Part shown: positions 50,021 through 62,500 of the stretch, piece by piece
Layout of the letters: every line of letters starts with the position of its first letter
Position numbering within the stretch: the first letter of the stretch is position 1
DNA from: Lethocerus indicus
Taxonomy: Eukaryota; Arthropoda; Insecta; Hemiptera; Belostomatidae
NCBI GenBank assembly: GCA_019843655.1
Contig: JACDQD010000002.1
Span: forward strand, 6,396,585-6,460,584
Direction: 5' to 3'
Length of the DNA: 64,000 nt
Position numbers and translations under genes: made by a program
Notes under the pieces: generated by a model
The model's database searches: none
The model's input: only the letters and a program-made list of their open reading frames with translations
Told to the model about the DNA's origin: nothing

Positions 50021-51780
50021 ATCCGGAAATCGAATCATGCAAACCGGTAACGAGCTTCGGGGCCCAGAAATCCGGTTACAGTCCGGACGGCTCTGTAACC
50101 GGCATTCGAGTGGTCTCCGAGCGGCAAAAAACCGCGCCGGTATCGTCGCAGATATTCGAAAGCCCCTCATTCGCCAGAACGGTTACCGCCGACGTCAGGC
50201 TTCACCGTCGTAGCGGGGGTACCGGCTGAAGGAAAGGATAGTTGTGGGAACACAGGGGAAGTAAAATTATATAGAGAAAAGAGAATTTTATCAATAATAG
50301 AATACGACGTGGATTGAAATTGAGCCAGGTCCATAAGCAAGTTCAACATTTTTGGACCCCATTGACATTTCTTACTGTACCCCATGAATAATTTTGAATA
50401 GTTAATGATCCAAGTAGATATTTAGGATAGAATAGATACTGATAAAATTTACCAGATAAATTCTCAGAATAGATATGTGTGAGTGTAAATTCCTGATAGT
50501 TCATCACTGCCTTGTGACAGTTGAGTTTGACAACAATGGGTGATATCGTTGGCGTATTACTTGTGTTTAGTGTACTTTATGTTTTATGATCGCGCGCTTA
50601 CTGTAGATAATACAACTCAGAATTCTAAAAATGCGAAATATAACAATTTAATTGATGTTTATTGATATACCGATGCACCGATCGTTCAAAATAACACAAG
50701 GTAAGTTAAACGTTCCATCGGTAATGTGTTGAAACCCGGTATTATTATTTATTTGGGGAGTAAATAAATATGGCACTAATTACTCGTATTTTCGTTAAAA
50801 CAGTACGGTCGTTTACATAATTAATTGACAGGGAAAACAAATGTAAAGGCCTTAAATATAAAGCGTTGGTAAACACATATTTTCCTTATGAAATTCGACC
50901 TTTGCATTTAAATATATATTAGAATACACTATACAAAAAAATAGTATACAATTATAAGAATATATTAATGTGTGCTTGTGATGACTCCCACTTTGTAATC
51001 TTTTTTTAAGTAGAAAAGTGTTTTGAGAGCTGCAAATTGATTGCAGGCTTCCTAATCCTGTTTCCAGAATAAGGAGCTTTGATAATCCTGCTTACACTAA
51101 GCGTTTTACGCAAAGATATATCTTTCTGTTTTATGATCAACAATTATAAATTATTTTTATCCAATTATCATTTTTAAATCAAATATGCTACATATTTCTT
51201 AATACTCTATTGCACTATTATATATTGCGCAACTTAATATTTTAGCGATCTTATAAAATCTTGGAAAAGGACTCTAACCAATATAAGAATGCTATAAATA
51301 ATTAGTAATTTACTAATATATCCGAAATAATAATAATATATAGAAAAATAATGTTCTACTATATGATCTCAAATGAGAGGTTGACATTATATATGCGCAA
51401 TATCTGGATACATTGATAATTTGACAATCGCGGTGTGTAGAGCGAAGCAGTCCCATCACTGTATTTATATGGGTTAAGAATATATAACTTACTCGTAAGT
51501 AACTCGTTTAAAATATTTATAAGTGTTTGTTATAAACTACGCAGTCTTCCAGAGAGAGTGAGAGAAATGCCAAAACATCAATAAAGACGAGTAGTGTTTA
51601 TTGTTTCTTCAGAATTAAAAAAAACACCGAATGGCAACGTATTTAACTGAAGGTAACACAGCGAGAAGGGGAGCGGGGGCGAGTGAAGCGAGAGGATCAC
51701 AAGAAATGCCGGAACTCAAAGGGGCGAGAGTAAAAACGATGTGCCGGCTGTAAAAACAAAACTGGTAACGAACTAGAGAG

Positions 51781-51836
51781 GGTGGGAGAGATAGAGAGGG
51801 AGGGTGAGAGGGAGGGAGAGGGCGAGTGGAAGGAGG
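51781..51836 (+). repeat. Purine-rich GAGG/GGGA tract
   Basis: Imperfect GGGAGAG/GAGGGAGG repeats, nearly all purine on the plus strand. The opposite strand reads as Ser/Pro/Leu low complexity, which produces the spurious minus frame at 51615-51959. Confidence 0.85.
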
Positions 51837-54800
51837 ATTGTGTGCCCAGGGAGATAGCCCGGCGTCGTCACCCGGCACCCCCCAGCCATGCCCTTTCCTC
51901 AACGGCAAAAGGCGCCTCACAAGCCTACCCCACCCCTCAATCATCACTAATGGCTTCAACCATTACCTCCCATATTATTCATCATTTCATTAAGCCCAAT
52001 CGCAGCACGAGACATTCGCCCAATTGAACTTTCAAATACCGCCAGATATAAGCCTTAAAACCGGCGGCGGAAAATTTTTTCGATACCTGTTTGCTCCATT
52101 CTCTAAAAATAGCGAAGATTTAATTTCAGCGCGGACCAGAGTGACGGGGATTGGGGGAAAAGCGCTGGCGATAATTCTTTCCCGCGTTCGGTGACAACGT
52201 GAGCGGCTAATTGTATGTAACGGGATCACGTCTTGGGGCGGCGTTTTAATAAAGCGGCCAGCCATCACGTTCACCGGGATTACTGGGACTATGGCCGAGA
52301 ACAATTCCGGGCACAATTCCTAATGAAACCGCTCCGAAAATGAAACTCCGCACTGCTGCGTGTCAAACCCCCGACCACACACCCACGCTTTCCAGAACAA
52401 GTATGTGTTGAATTGTAAAAATTGAAATGAATTATGGCCAAAGTATGAGTTGCGTGATGTTAAAACCGTCCACCGTTGAAATGTTGATATATCGGCTACA
52501 CTGGTTATTTGTTTCGTTTTCACATTCCAATATAAATTCTGTAGTTAATTACTACTGAGATAGAGATTAGTAGTGTTTCAATCATCTGGCATCCACTCCT
52601 GCGGTACGAGTGCTACAGATATTTTTAACGACGTATTTGGCATATTGAATAACACAGATAAAGAATGAGTAACTAAACCTTAATGTTTAGTAACGTAACA
52701 GTTATTACTGCGATTATCTGTTTCCACCCGTACACTTGGCTTTATGTAAGATAGTATTCGGCCTTACACCTCGTCAATAGCTGGATATATATGCTCGATA
52801 GTAATGTCTAATGATTTTTCGGTGGATGGAGATTAATTCCTCGCCTAATGTGTCCTATCCCTATCCTCTTTTTGGCTTCTTCCCAATGCCGATCCTATAA
52901 TTGGGATATTTCAGACGTTTAATGCATCTAGAATATGTGTGTTATCTCCTGTAATAGTGTTGCCATATCTTCGGAAAGCAATTTTTAATAGAGTGAAACG
53001 AATAGCGTCGTTTTCCTTACCGGTATGGTTGTTGATGAAGGGGAGTTGGTGGGGGTGGAAGGGGTCAAATTGGTTTACCAAGAGAGCAAATTAAAATAGA
53101 AGGTGTCGGGGGCCAGTTCATTTGGGGTGTGGGAGGAGGCCCGGCCTATACCGTGGCCGAGCTGAAGTCAACCCCTCAACATTAAGGGGTAGCCTCCCTC
53201 CAACCCTCCCTCTCTCCCTCCAATTAAGGTGCAATCCCGGGAGCCGAGCCCCAGGCCCAAGGCCTTCCTCCTTACGGCTAAATTGGCTCCCCGCCGTCAC
53301 CACCGCTCTATATTTCTCCCCGTGTCTGATCTGACGCCGGTGGAGGAGCCCTTGATTATTCCGTATATTATATCCACAATTCCAATCCCTCGGAGGCGTT
53401 CAGTCGGCCGACGTACCGGGGATAATATGTGCCGTCTCGTATTATCCTCCAACTGCAATTTATTCTAGACCTTAGGGGCGTAGCAAAAAATAAACTCGAC
53501 TCCCCCCACACCCGCGATACTTATTACTGAGGATCCAATTGTTTTTTATTGGATTTTGGAATATGAAGGAGACTTTTCTTCGAAATAAATTTGGTACTCC
53601 TTCATTCCGTTGGATATAATAACGCACCACCGCCTGGGACAGATTTGGAAGTTCCGAGGATGAAAATTGTTTACCAAATCCTAAGCCGAAACAATAATCT
53701 CCCCGAAGATTAAAGACAGGGTATTTTCATTTTTCTATTTCCCCAATGGGCTTTTTGCATGTCGTACACACGTGACGTTTTGTCAATTGAAATATATCAG
53801 GGCCAAAAGAAGCCGTTATTCGTGGCTTTCTCACATTTATGGGCTGAAGATCGAAATAATATCCAGCGATATTGTGTCGGCTTAAGCTGAAAATTAAGTC
53901 CAGGAGGAATTAAGTATTGCAAAATATGAATGTCCTACCTAATCCAGTAGCATGGGTTTCCCGATTTGCTTCTTCGTCGCAAGGAAAAGCCGGATATAAT
54001 TGCAACGAAACATATTTCAATCGGGAGGAAACCGGAAAAATTGATTTCGGAAAATAAACGGAAGGTTATTGCCGGTGTGGGTAAAGGGATAAATCACGGG
54101 CGGGGGCAAATACATTTCTAAGAGCTTTGCCCACAACGACTCATCGGACGTTGCCATTTCTTTGGGCCGTCTGAAGAATATTCACGACAGGATTGGAGCC
54201 CTCCATTTAATCCTCTTCGATTACGTTTACTTACGTCGAATAAATCAAGGAACGCGAAATATAATTTGCAGGCGGTTCACTTGAGTTGGCTCTTTCTTCT
54301 AACTGGAGGTGAAAAATTCTGAATATGAACATATAAAAATATATTTTTTAGTACTAGTGATCTTCTTTTAAGTAATATCAATAAAGTACATTGAATGGCC
54401 GCGTTGCGGGGCGAATTAACCGTCAAGTAAGGACTACTAAACATGACTATCCAACTACAGTTCAGATTCAATGATTCACGTGTGTATAAATAAAGGAGAT
54501 CAAGAGACGTAAACTAAGGTCAATGCCGAGAAACCCGGACACAGAACAGGATACGGCTGAAGGTAGAGGAGTCGGCGAGCTATAAAATGAGGATCTACTG
54601 GGACTCATCCGAGCCCTGCTGAAATGCTCCTGCAGCGGTTACGACGTCCTTCCTGCTGGTTTTCAGATTACTGCATGTTTCACCTATGTTCCTGTTTTAG
54701 TCAGTACGTATATTAATTATTACACTTGTTGATTTTAACATGTAATAGTTTAAATTATAGAGAAATAAAAAAACACTAAATGTTTGATCGGCCGAAGTTG

Positions 54801-55333
54801 GGGCCACCTTCTCTGGCAAGTTGGAACCAACCGGTCAAACACAAGCCGCAACCAATCCCATCCCCGCCAACTCCAACGTCAACTCCCAAATATCTGCGCC
54901 CACAATTATACTAGTGTATATACCCCTTCTTCGTATTCGAGTATACCACTTCAACTCGAGTACGTCCAAAATTGTATTGTGGCTGTTCTGCACCGGTCGC
55001 GACATGGTTAAATAGACATAAGAGTTTCACGCTTTTATTGCCTAAGCAATAAAATAATGAATGCCTAAACTACAATTTACGATATTTTGATTTATATAAA
55101 TAGTAGTATTATTTTGTACATAATGCGCTATAACTGTACTTATTCCGATCAGATCTTTCCGTCTGTATTGTCTTTATTTAATTTTTATTGGCAATTAATA
55201 ATTCGATAGCAAATACTATTTCTCCCCTATATTTCTCACACATACAATAAACGTGTACAAAATACATAGTAGTAAAGTATTCTGTAGTTTTATAAATTGC
55301 ATTGTAGTGCATTTTATACAGTTGAAGTACATA

Positions 55334-55343
55334 GGGGGGGGGG
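55334..55343 (+). repeat. Poly-G tract (G10)
   Basis: Ten consecutive G followed by CTTG, in otherwise AT-rich sequence. Confidence 0.85.
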
Positions 55344-57748
55344 CTTGTACAACCGCTAGACATTGCTCCACGACCCATTGTCGGAGTGGCTTATCACAGC
55401 ACTGTCATATTTTATAAATGCGTTTCTCCAGTCTCCAAGGGACTGTGCCCAGGCGCTCTTCTGATATCTTTCGCCTTTTTCTTAAAGTGGTCTCGGAGGT
55501 AAATGTATGTGGTGGAGTTGGAGGTAATTAATTCAGCTCTTGGGAAAATAGTTTGCTTATTCTTTGCAAGCATCCCAAATTATTATATTTCACACCCTCT
55601 AAATAGTATATAAAATGTATTTATAATTATATAAAATTCTTACATTAATTATCTGTTCATATAAAATCTCCTTGAGGATTAAAAATATGAAAATGAAATA
55701 ACCGAGTACATTTCCCCACAATCAGAGTTTTCACACAAGAGGCTAAACTCCGTTTCAGGCCATGAATTCTCTCCTTTTGTAATTAGGGGACTTTGTTATT
55801 TTTAATAAAGTCCGATAGCGGGATAAAAGGTGGCCCACGGCCGAGGATGAGATAACGCATCCTATTATAAATATATTAGGATAAGGACTCGCCATAAATC
55901 AGGTGGGGAGCCTCATCACGCAAACCCGGCCCCACCGCTCGCCCTACTTCAAGTGTTCATCCGACCCGACACTCCCACAGACTTACCTTTTATAATATTC
56001 TTCCATTTTCTAAAGCCGCTGGAAAAACTCAACGCAAGCGCTGAAAACAAAAGAGAATTTTTGCAGAAAATTTTACTTTAATTATTATCCCGTTAAGCAC
56101 TTGGTCGAAATCAAAATTATTAACACGATTAAAGAATATTGATTCGGATTCTAACTTCATAAATTTCCTTTAGGTAAAACATTCCTGGCAAAACAATAGA
56201 TTTCACTTAATGCGTAGTCTAATTCGTTACTCTTGATGATGCAGTTTATTTACCGAATTATTCAATGGTTTCCTAGAATTTCAAAAGTAATTATTTATTT
56301 GTAACACGATAGCGGAAAAGGCACTGTGTTATTGAATTAGAATGTTTTCCATTTCCCTTTTTGATAAAACTGGGTAATCGACAGACTCCAATCAATATGA
56401 AATAAAGGTTATCGATTACTTTTACTAATCCTTTATTATCCTTTATCCAATATTTCGCAATAGCGCAGAGTTCCTCTTGATGCTAACATTGTTCCTCTGT
56501 AAATACCCAAATATCCGTCTTATAAAAGTCGGGCAGTACTTTACTACTTTAAATAGTAGAAGCCCGAAGGAGTTAATTCTATGCGGACATGGTTGATCGA
56601 GTTAATTATACGGGTGTTTAAGCGATGGATGCCGAAGAGGCCGGTAAAAGAGTGGCAAAGGACGAAAAGGGAGACTGAAAGAAAGAGGACGGAAAGGGAA
56701 CACTTTTAATTTGACCATTAGAGAGAGAACTGGAGTTCAGACAGTCCCGTCTCTCTGTTAAGTTCAATCGTAAAATGTTTGACTTATCGATTTCTCCCTT
56801 TTGTCCGAGTTAAATCTGGACTTCGGCAGAAGGCAGGAAAGGATTTTAATTAAACACCTACTATTGAAAGGGCGCGCAAAAATTATATAGAATAGAATAG
56901 ACACTTCGGTGCCAGCCATCGTTCTTTGATATGTGGATTTTGAATATGCCAGTGCAACAGGTTATTTTATAGGTATTGCCTCTGGTAAAGCTACATGAAA
57001 AAATGCATTATCCCTGAAATTCGTTATTCTTATTTAATTTTTATTGCCAATAAATTTAATGCCACCACTCGTGTCACTTCCCCCTCCAATTTTTCGTTCG
57101 TAGTAGAAATTTGTTTTAAGAAAGTTTCCTAACCCCTCGCTAGTAAAAATTATATATTTATTTCTCGGTTCAATGTCTTTGCTCGCATATTTTTAAATTA
57201 CATTCCATTTCAAGCATAATTTCGAATTACGAAATTATCGATAATTTAAAATATATATCGGTATCATATAGAACTGTCACATTTACAGGACAGCAACATG
57301 TACACGACAAACAAGACAACTTTATGCCAGAGTGACTCACCGCCATACCGATAGACACAACTTAGTAGTTAACTTCAGTAAGTTATTTTCTGTTACTCCA
57401 CATGCAATATTATAAAGAATTCATCATGCGACCGTAATAAACATTTACATCATAACTTCATGAACATCGCGGCACAATTTATAAATTAAGAAATGCGTAT
57501 TTTTCACATTGTCTAGAGAAATATTTCAGGCTAAATTAAATTGATGTGGGAATTTTTAATAAACATATTTTGCAAGTTCATCGTGTTAAAAAGAATGTAC
57601 CATAATAACATATTTTCAATAAGTGAATACCGCAGTTTGAAAGGCGGTTGGAAACGTTGGCAAGTAACGCCGCAGGTTCTTGCGGTTGAAACTCCTCCCA
57701 TGAGAACAGCTGGGCGACCTGAACTTGGGGGACCTTTTAGAGCTTTGT

Positions 57749-57914
57749 TTAACGGCCCGAACTCGGAAAATCGACCCTCAGACACGAATGGCCGCGACAT
57801 AGACTATCTTTACGCTTTTCGTCTATCTTTACCAATTCTTTCAAAGCCTGCGCAAAAGGGTCTGCCTCGAGGGTACTCTCCAGTACCAGTATATCCGTAT
57901 ATATATAGCCAAAT
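57749..57914 (-). CDS. Weak exon candidate, possible terminal exon
   Basis: On the minus strand a good acceptor (GCTTTTTGCCCTTAG, ending at 57915) precedes a frame reading FGYIYTDILVLESTLEADPF, then AQALKELVKIDEKRKD, and ending in a Cys/Arg-containing tail at TAA 57751-57749. The acidic/lysine helix-like centre is protein-like. Internal donor-like sites (G|GTAAAG and C|GTAAAG) could end the exon earlier. Two other frames (57541-57918 plus and 57531-57800 minus) are open across the same DNA, so only one at most can be real. It has the same orientation as the exon at 8788-8991, but shared membership in one gene is pure speculation. Confidence 0.22.
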
Positions 57915-59155
57915 CTAAGGGCAAAAAGCTTATGTATTGAAAATAAAAACTTGAAAAAATATCTTTTGAGGCACATGCCCACAGGAATGTCGATTCCAAT
58001 GAGGCATTATGTATTGAATTGTTAGAAGAAGCTGAAAGAAAATATTGAAAGAAAATTAAAATATTATATTTGAATTTTGTTATATAGATTATTGAGAAAA
58101 CAATACCTTAGGCTTCCTTCGGCTTCCCTGGACCTGTTTTCCTTCAATGACTCTCTTTCGCGAACACTGCTCTGCATACGCGTTTCAAAAGGAAACTCCA
58201 AGATTTAATTTTGGCAGTTTAATAACTTTTCAATAGGGAACAGTTTGTCTTCAGTCATAGGTTTAAATGTAATTCTAATATCAAAATATAAAACTCGTTA
58301 TTGCGTCAAACGCCTAATTCATTAAACCCCGTCAACACCAATCAGTACGTACCTTAAAAATATTTACGTATATTCGTTAATTTCGTCCCGGTGTGAGTAA
58401 TTTGCTGGCTTTTTATCATCTGTACAGACCGCGAATGGATGTTTCAACGAACGCAACAAAGCAATTAAGTCTTAAAAAAGCGCACATTTTTTGTCCCCGT
58501 TCGAAATTCAGTAGCCGCGGGCCATCGATCTAAATGGAACGGGAGAAATGCACTTTGTTTTTTTGACTTTAATTAATATCGGTGGGCGGTGGACGGCGGT
58601 TTTTGACCTCCTTTGTGTCGTGCAGGCCCCGTCGTTCCCGGCCTCCACTCGTCATCACTATTGCCCCGAGCCCACCGTCGGAATTTGATTGGATTTTTAT
58701 TCCCTGCCGTTTAGTTACTTTTTTGCCGAAATACGGAAATATTGTAGTAGCGTGGGGTGAATGTTACGGCCGGACGAATAATTATACCGATGCTATTGTA
58801 TTTTTTGCAATGGCACTTCTACAATAATTTACGCTGTTCAAATTGAAGGTTATCGGTCTCCAACACGACTATTTTATATTTCCAACTTACCGATGGTGAT
58901 TGGTAACAAAAATATTTTATTATAATACACTGGTTGATGCAGCTGGAAATATCACTATCGTTTATCGGTTTTGATAAATGATTGGGTTATTTTCCACTGC
59001 CTTCGGTTTCGGTGCGTAAATCTTCTTTAGAAATTTTGTGCATAATATTCAAAAAGTTTTCCATCAGGGCAATACAATGAGCGGAGTTTTGCCGGGGTGT
59101 ACGGCTGAAAAAAGTTGTTGGGAAAGGCTGGAAGTGTCTGTGGTGGTTGGGCGGC
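57915..59155. other. Non-coding stretch, no gene recognised
   Basis: AT-rich to 58.5 kb, then a moderately GC-rich part at 58.58-58.70 kb. The plus frame at 58582-58827 has no start context or domain. No repeat family was recognised. Confidence 0.5.
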
Positions 59156-59162
59156 TATAAAT
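59156..59162 (+). promoter_or_regulatory. TATA-box-like sequence upstream of a small ORF
   Basis: TATAAAT in GGCGGCTATAAATTGGCGGG, 99 bases before the ATG at 59255. Spacing would give a leader of roughly 70 bases. There is no clear initiator, so promoter activity is inference. Confidence 0.25.
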
Positions 59163-59254
59163 TGGCGGGGACAGTTTACACAGAGCTGGCTGTTGGTGGT
59201 GGGAGGGGTGTGGGGGGGGGGACTGCCCTCCCTGCCCCCCCGATAATAGAATAT

Positions 59255-59572
59255 ATGGGAGAAGCACCTGCATCTTCCCCAAAGGTGAGTCCAACTTTAA
59301 ACTTGCCCGAGACAGGAAAGTTGCGGGCTCCGATTCGGCGTAATCCCAGTCTCCGGAAGAAAAAAAGTTGGGACAGCGCCGGGGAATACAGTATTCTCTT
59401 CGATTTCTATTGGCGACAATTTTTCCAAGGAAGTGGTCATAAATATTTAAGTTATAAACTCGAAGTTATAAAGGCCCGGGAAGTGGTCGAGAGCGGTGGG
59501 GCTCTAGGCGAGGGCCGCATCCGAGTTTTTCTTATTCAATTACCGCTCTGTTTAAACGTCCTTAATTTTTAA
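59255..59572 (+). CDS. Candidate small ORF or first exon
   Basis: ATG at 59255 opens 105 codons ending at TAA (59570-59572). The N-terminal part is MGEAPASSPK; after it the frame is basic (RRNPSLRKKKSW), then hydrophobic/aromatic. A consensus donor AAAG|GTGAGT lies directly after codon 10 (GT at 59285), so the real product may be a 10-codon first coding exon rather than the full frame. A TATA-like box lies about 100 bases upstream and an ATTAAA is found near 59610. The long G/T-rich leader and lack of any domain keep this weak. No known family is recognised. Confidence 0.22.
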   Translation: MGEAPASSPKVSPTLNLPETGKLRAPIRRNPSLRKKKSWDSAGEYSILFDFYWRQFFQGSGHKYLSYKLEVIKAREVVESGGALGEGRIRVFLIQLPLCLNVLNF

Positions 59573-62500
59573 AGACGACCCGGTAAACAATTCCGGGGAC
59601 TTTCATATTAAATTTTAGTAACTTTTAATCTACATTATTTGGTCGGTACGATGGGAGGGGTCGATTTCGGAAACCTTTAAGACGGTTTAATTCTACAGAA
59701 AAAATATAAAAGGGAGTTTCTTCGGCGTTTGTTTCTATTTCGGACGTTTTAAGCGCGGAGAGAGTGCTCGGCCGCCCAATTACTTCGTCATTTACGGCTA
59801 ATTGCGACCGGAACTTTTTCTCGAGAAGGAAAACTTCGAGAGGGAAGACCAGATACTGCCCTCAACCTTCGGGCGTTCAAAGAACTTTACGATTAATTTG
59901 ACCCACCTTAATCCGGCGTTTGTTTTAAGCCGGACAGATTTTGGAATATTGTCCAACCGTATATTGCGTTACAAGTTTTTATAGTTAAGTCTTGTTTCAG
60001 CTATATGACCATACAATTTTAGTATTTAAAATCTAATACTCAATTTCATCCGTCAGTAAATCAGTATATCGTCGAGGAATTTGATTCGAGCGCAATCCGG
60101 ATTCGAGATCTGCGGAATGCTGCGGTCAGGATGAGGGAGGTGTCGGATAGGGCTCGATTTGAAGTGGAAAAACTTTTAGCGAACGAAACGTGTAGGTAGA
60201 GGCAAGTTTGACTGCCTCGATTAAACCCCGGCCCCCTGAAAACCGCATTTGTCTCTGGGTTGGGCCCAGAAAACTTTTCCCTTCCCCTTTTTGATTAATT
60301 CACGAACGCAACAACCTGCCGTTTTTAATTAGCTCCGCCCAACTCGGAATTGGGCCACCGACAATCCCTCTCTCAGAAAAGAACTGTTCAGAAGGAAGAA
60401 CGTATAAAATATTACTGAATGTATTATGAAAGCCACAAATATGTATTACACGACGTACATATAATTATATGAAAAAAAACAGAAGAAATCCATTATAAAA
60501 TCACAACACGTCTAGTATTTAATATTTGAGGTGCAAAACAAACATAAAATAAACATACAACTAGAAAAACTTAAGAGTTCACCACCGCAACTATTTAAAA
60601 AAATAAATAATATAAAATAAATTAAATTGGAATAAATAGTGTAATGCGGGAGCCGCATTAGAGAACGACTGGAATTCGTAATAAAGACAGAAAATATTCG
60701 CCCAGAGTAAAATAAAATGAGATATTCTTGAAAAAATTCAGTTATTAATTATAATATTTATTAATAATAACTATATATAACGATATTACTCTAAAATACA
60801 CTATATTTATGACATTGTAAATAAGGTAATTAATGTATGCAAGTAGAATGTATGCAATTTGCAGATCGTTATAAACAAATGTCGTGCGCGAACACTTCAC
60901 CACCACACGTCACGCCATTTTTCATCCCCTATTTTCGTATATTTTTTTATCGTCCCCCGGTCTGCTATTTCAATCCCGTCGCCGCCTGTACAAAAATTGG
61001 AAGCGTAAAAACGCAGAAAAACTACTTCGAAAATGAAATTTCTCCTTTTCATTTGATCTTTCGCCTGCACTCGTAAAGGAGAAGTTATTTAATATGCAGA
61101 TTTTCGTTTGTGAAATATGAACAACGGGGCGCATCAAATGATTTTCCTGTCCAAAGAGCGGTGTTAAAAGAGGCGTCGGCTGAAATACAAAAAAAAGGAA
61201 AAACTGGAGACTGAATAAACGAATTAATGAATGGAAATTTAATATCACCGCTCTAATTTGCGAGTCGCTCTCTCTTCCCTTCTCTCCTCTTTTCCCTCCG
61301 GTTTAATTTTTTTTTGTGCAATATCCGACTGTTATTGCGAATAATAACCAATTAATGATTGCGTCGAGTTTGAAATTTTGAAACAGCTGGAAAAGATTTA
61401 AAATCATCATTTTTAAGTCCCCACCCATTAATTGAAACAGGGATTGTAAATGCAATATTTACATACATGAAAGTGTGTTTCTCGCTAATTTATTCCCACT
61501 ATTTTCATATAGGACACTAGGCTGAGTAGTGGTACGAAGGAGACTTCGAAGTTGTTCACCGTTTTTAGCCACACGAAATAAATTTTCTGTACCACCATAC
61601 CGCCAAAAAATAAAAATTTGTTTACCTTTTACCGTTTACCTATTACAGCGTTGTCGAGGACATATATCCTGAATGCTTAGACGAAATGTGTTATCAAATC
61701 CTAATATTTTTCACTAAAGGCCCAGCACAATTCATCATTAATTTATTCGCATGTTTCCAAAATTTATGTTCATGTGAAAAAGATGTTGCGCCCAGAAAAA
61801 ACGAAATGTAAATACGTAGATATTTGGATTAATGTCGTATCAACAGCCCCTTTCTGTGTTATATAAAGAAAAGGTAACATAAAAAAGGACAATAGAGGAA
61901 AGCAGGACTTGTTAAAATCTCTCTTGGTAAATAATTGGCTGTAAGTTGGATATCTTTCGTGCGGAGCGCTCTTTCATTGTTTTCAACTAAATCGAGGCTC
62001 ATTGTCCGTAATTCATTTCCACTTGAGCGTTTTCAATGAACTTAGAGTAGGGTCTAGTCATAATGGTTGAAATTTTCTAAAAGTTCGTTCCCCAAAAAAT
62101 TTCAGCCCAACCTTGGGAATTCTATTTATTGCTCAACTTTCAAGTATTGTAATGAGGAGTTTCGAAGGGGAGAAGAGAGATAAGAGGGAGAGGAATACAT
62201 TCAAATTACCTCTTCCTAAGGGTTGACTGCTGATAGTTACTAACGAGTTCTTTGCTCTTTTGTGTTTCATATCATCTATATTATAAATAATCAGCGAACA
62301 TCTGCTTTTTTGATATGAATTATTAATGCGTCCAATTATACTGGGGTATGTCGACATATCATCTATCCAAATTCATTATATAAGGCTCGAATAATTTAAA
62401 TTATGTAAATAATGTAAATAACTCATATACACCGATTCCGATATCATCCTGGCACGTCCCTTGACTGTATAATAATTTTTTTGGAAGTAATTACAGTACC

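Larger units (their letters stand above)
44860..57748. other. Non-coding stretch, no gene recognised
   Basis: Long AT-rich DNA with GC islands at 46.80-47.12, 47.45-47.60, 49.79-50.22, 51.66-52.06, 52.2-52.3 and 53.04-53.47 kb. The 151-codon plus frame at 47526-47981 begins with ATG but is proline- and arginine-rich, overlaps two open minus frames and shows no domain. A strong donor-like AAG|GTAAGT at 50701 follows a 15-codon ATG frame (MFIDIPMHRSFKITQ), too short to call. G-rich tracts lie at 49799-49827 and 50004-50020. Confidence 0.5.
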
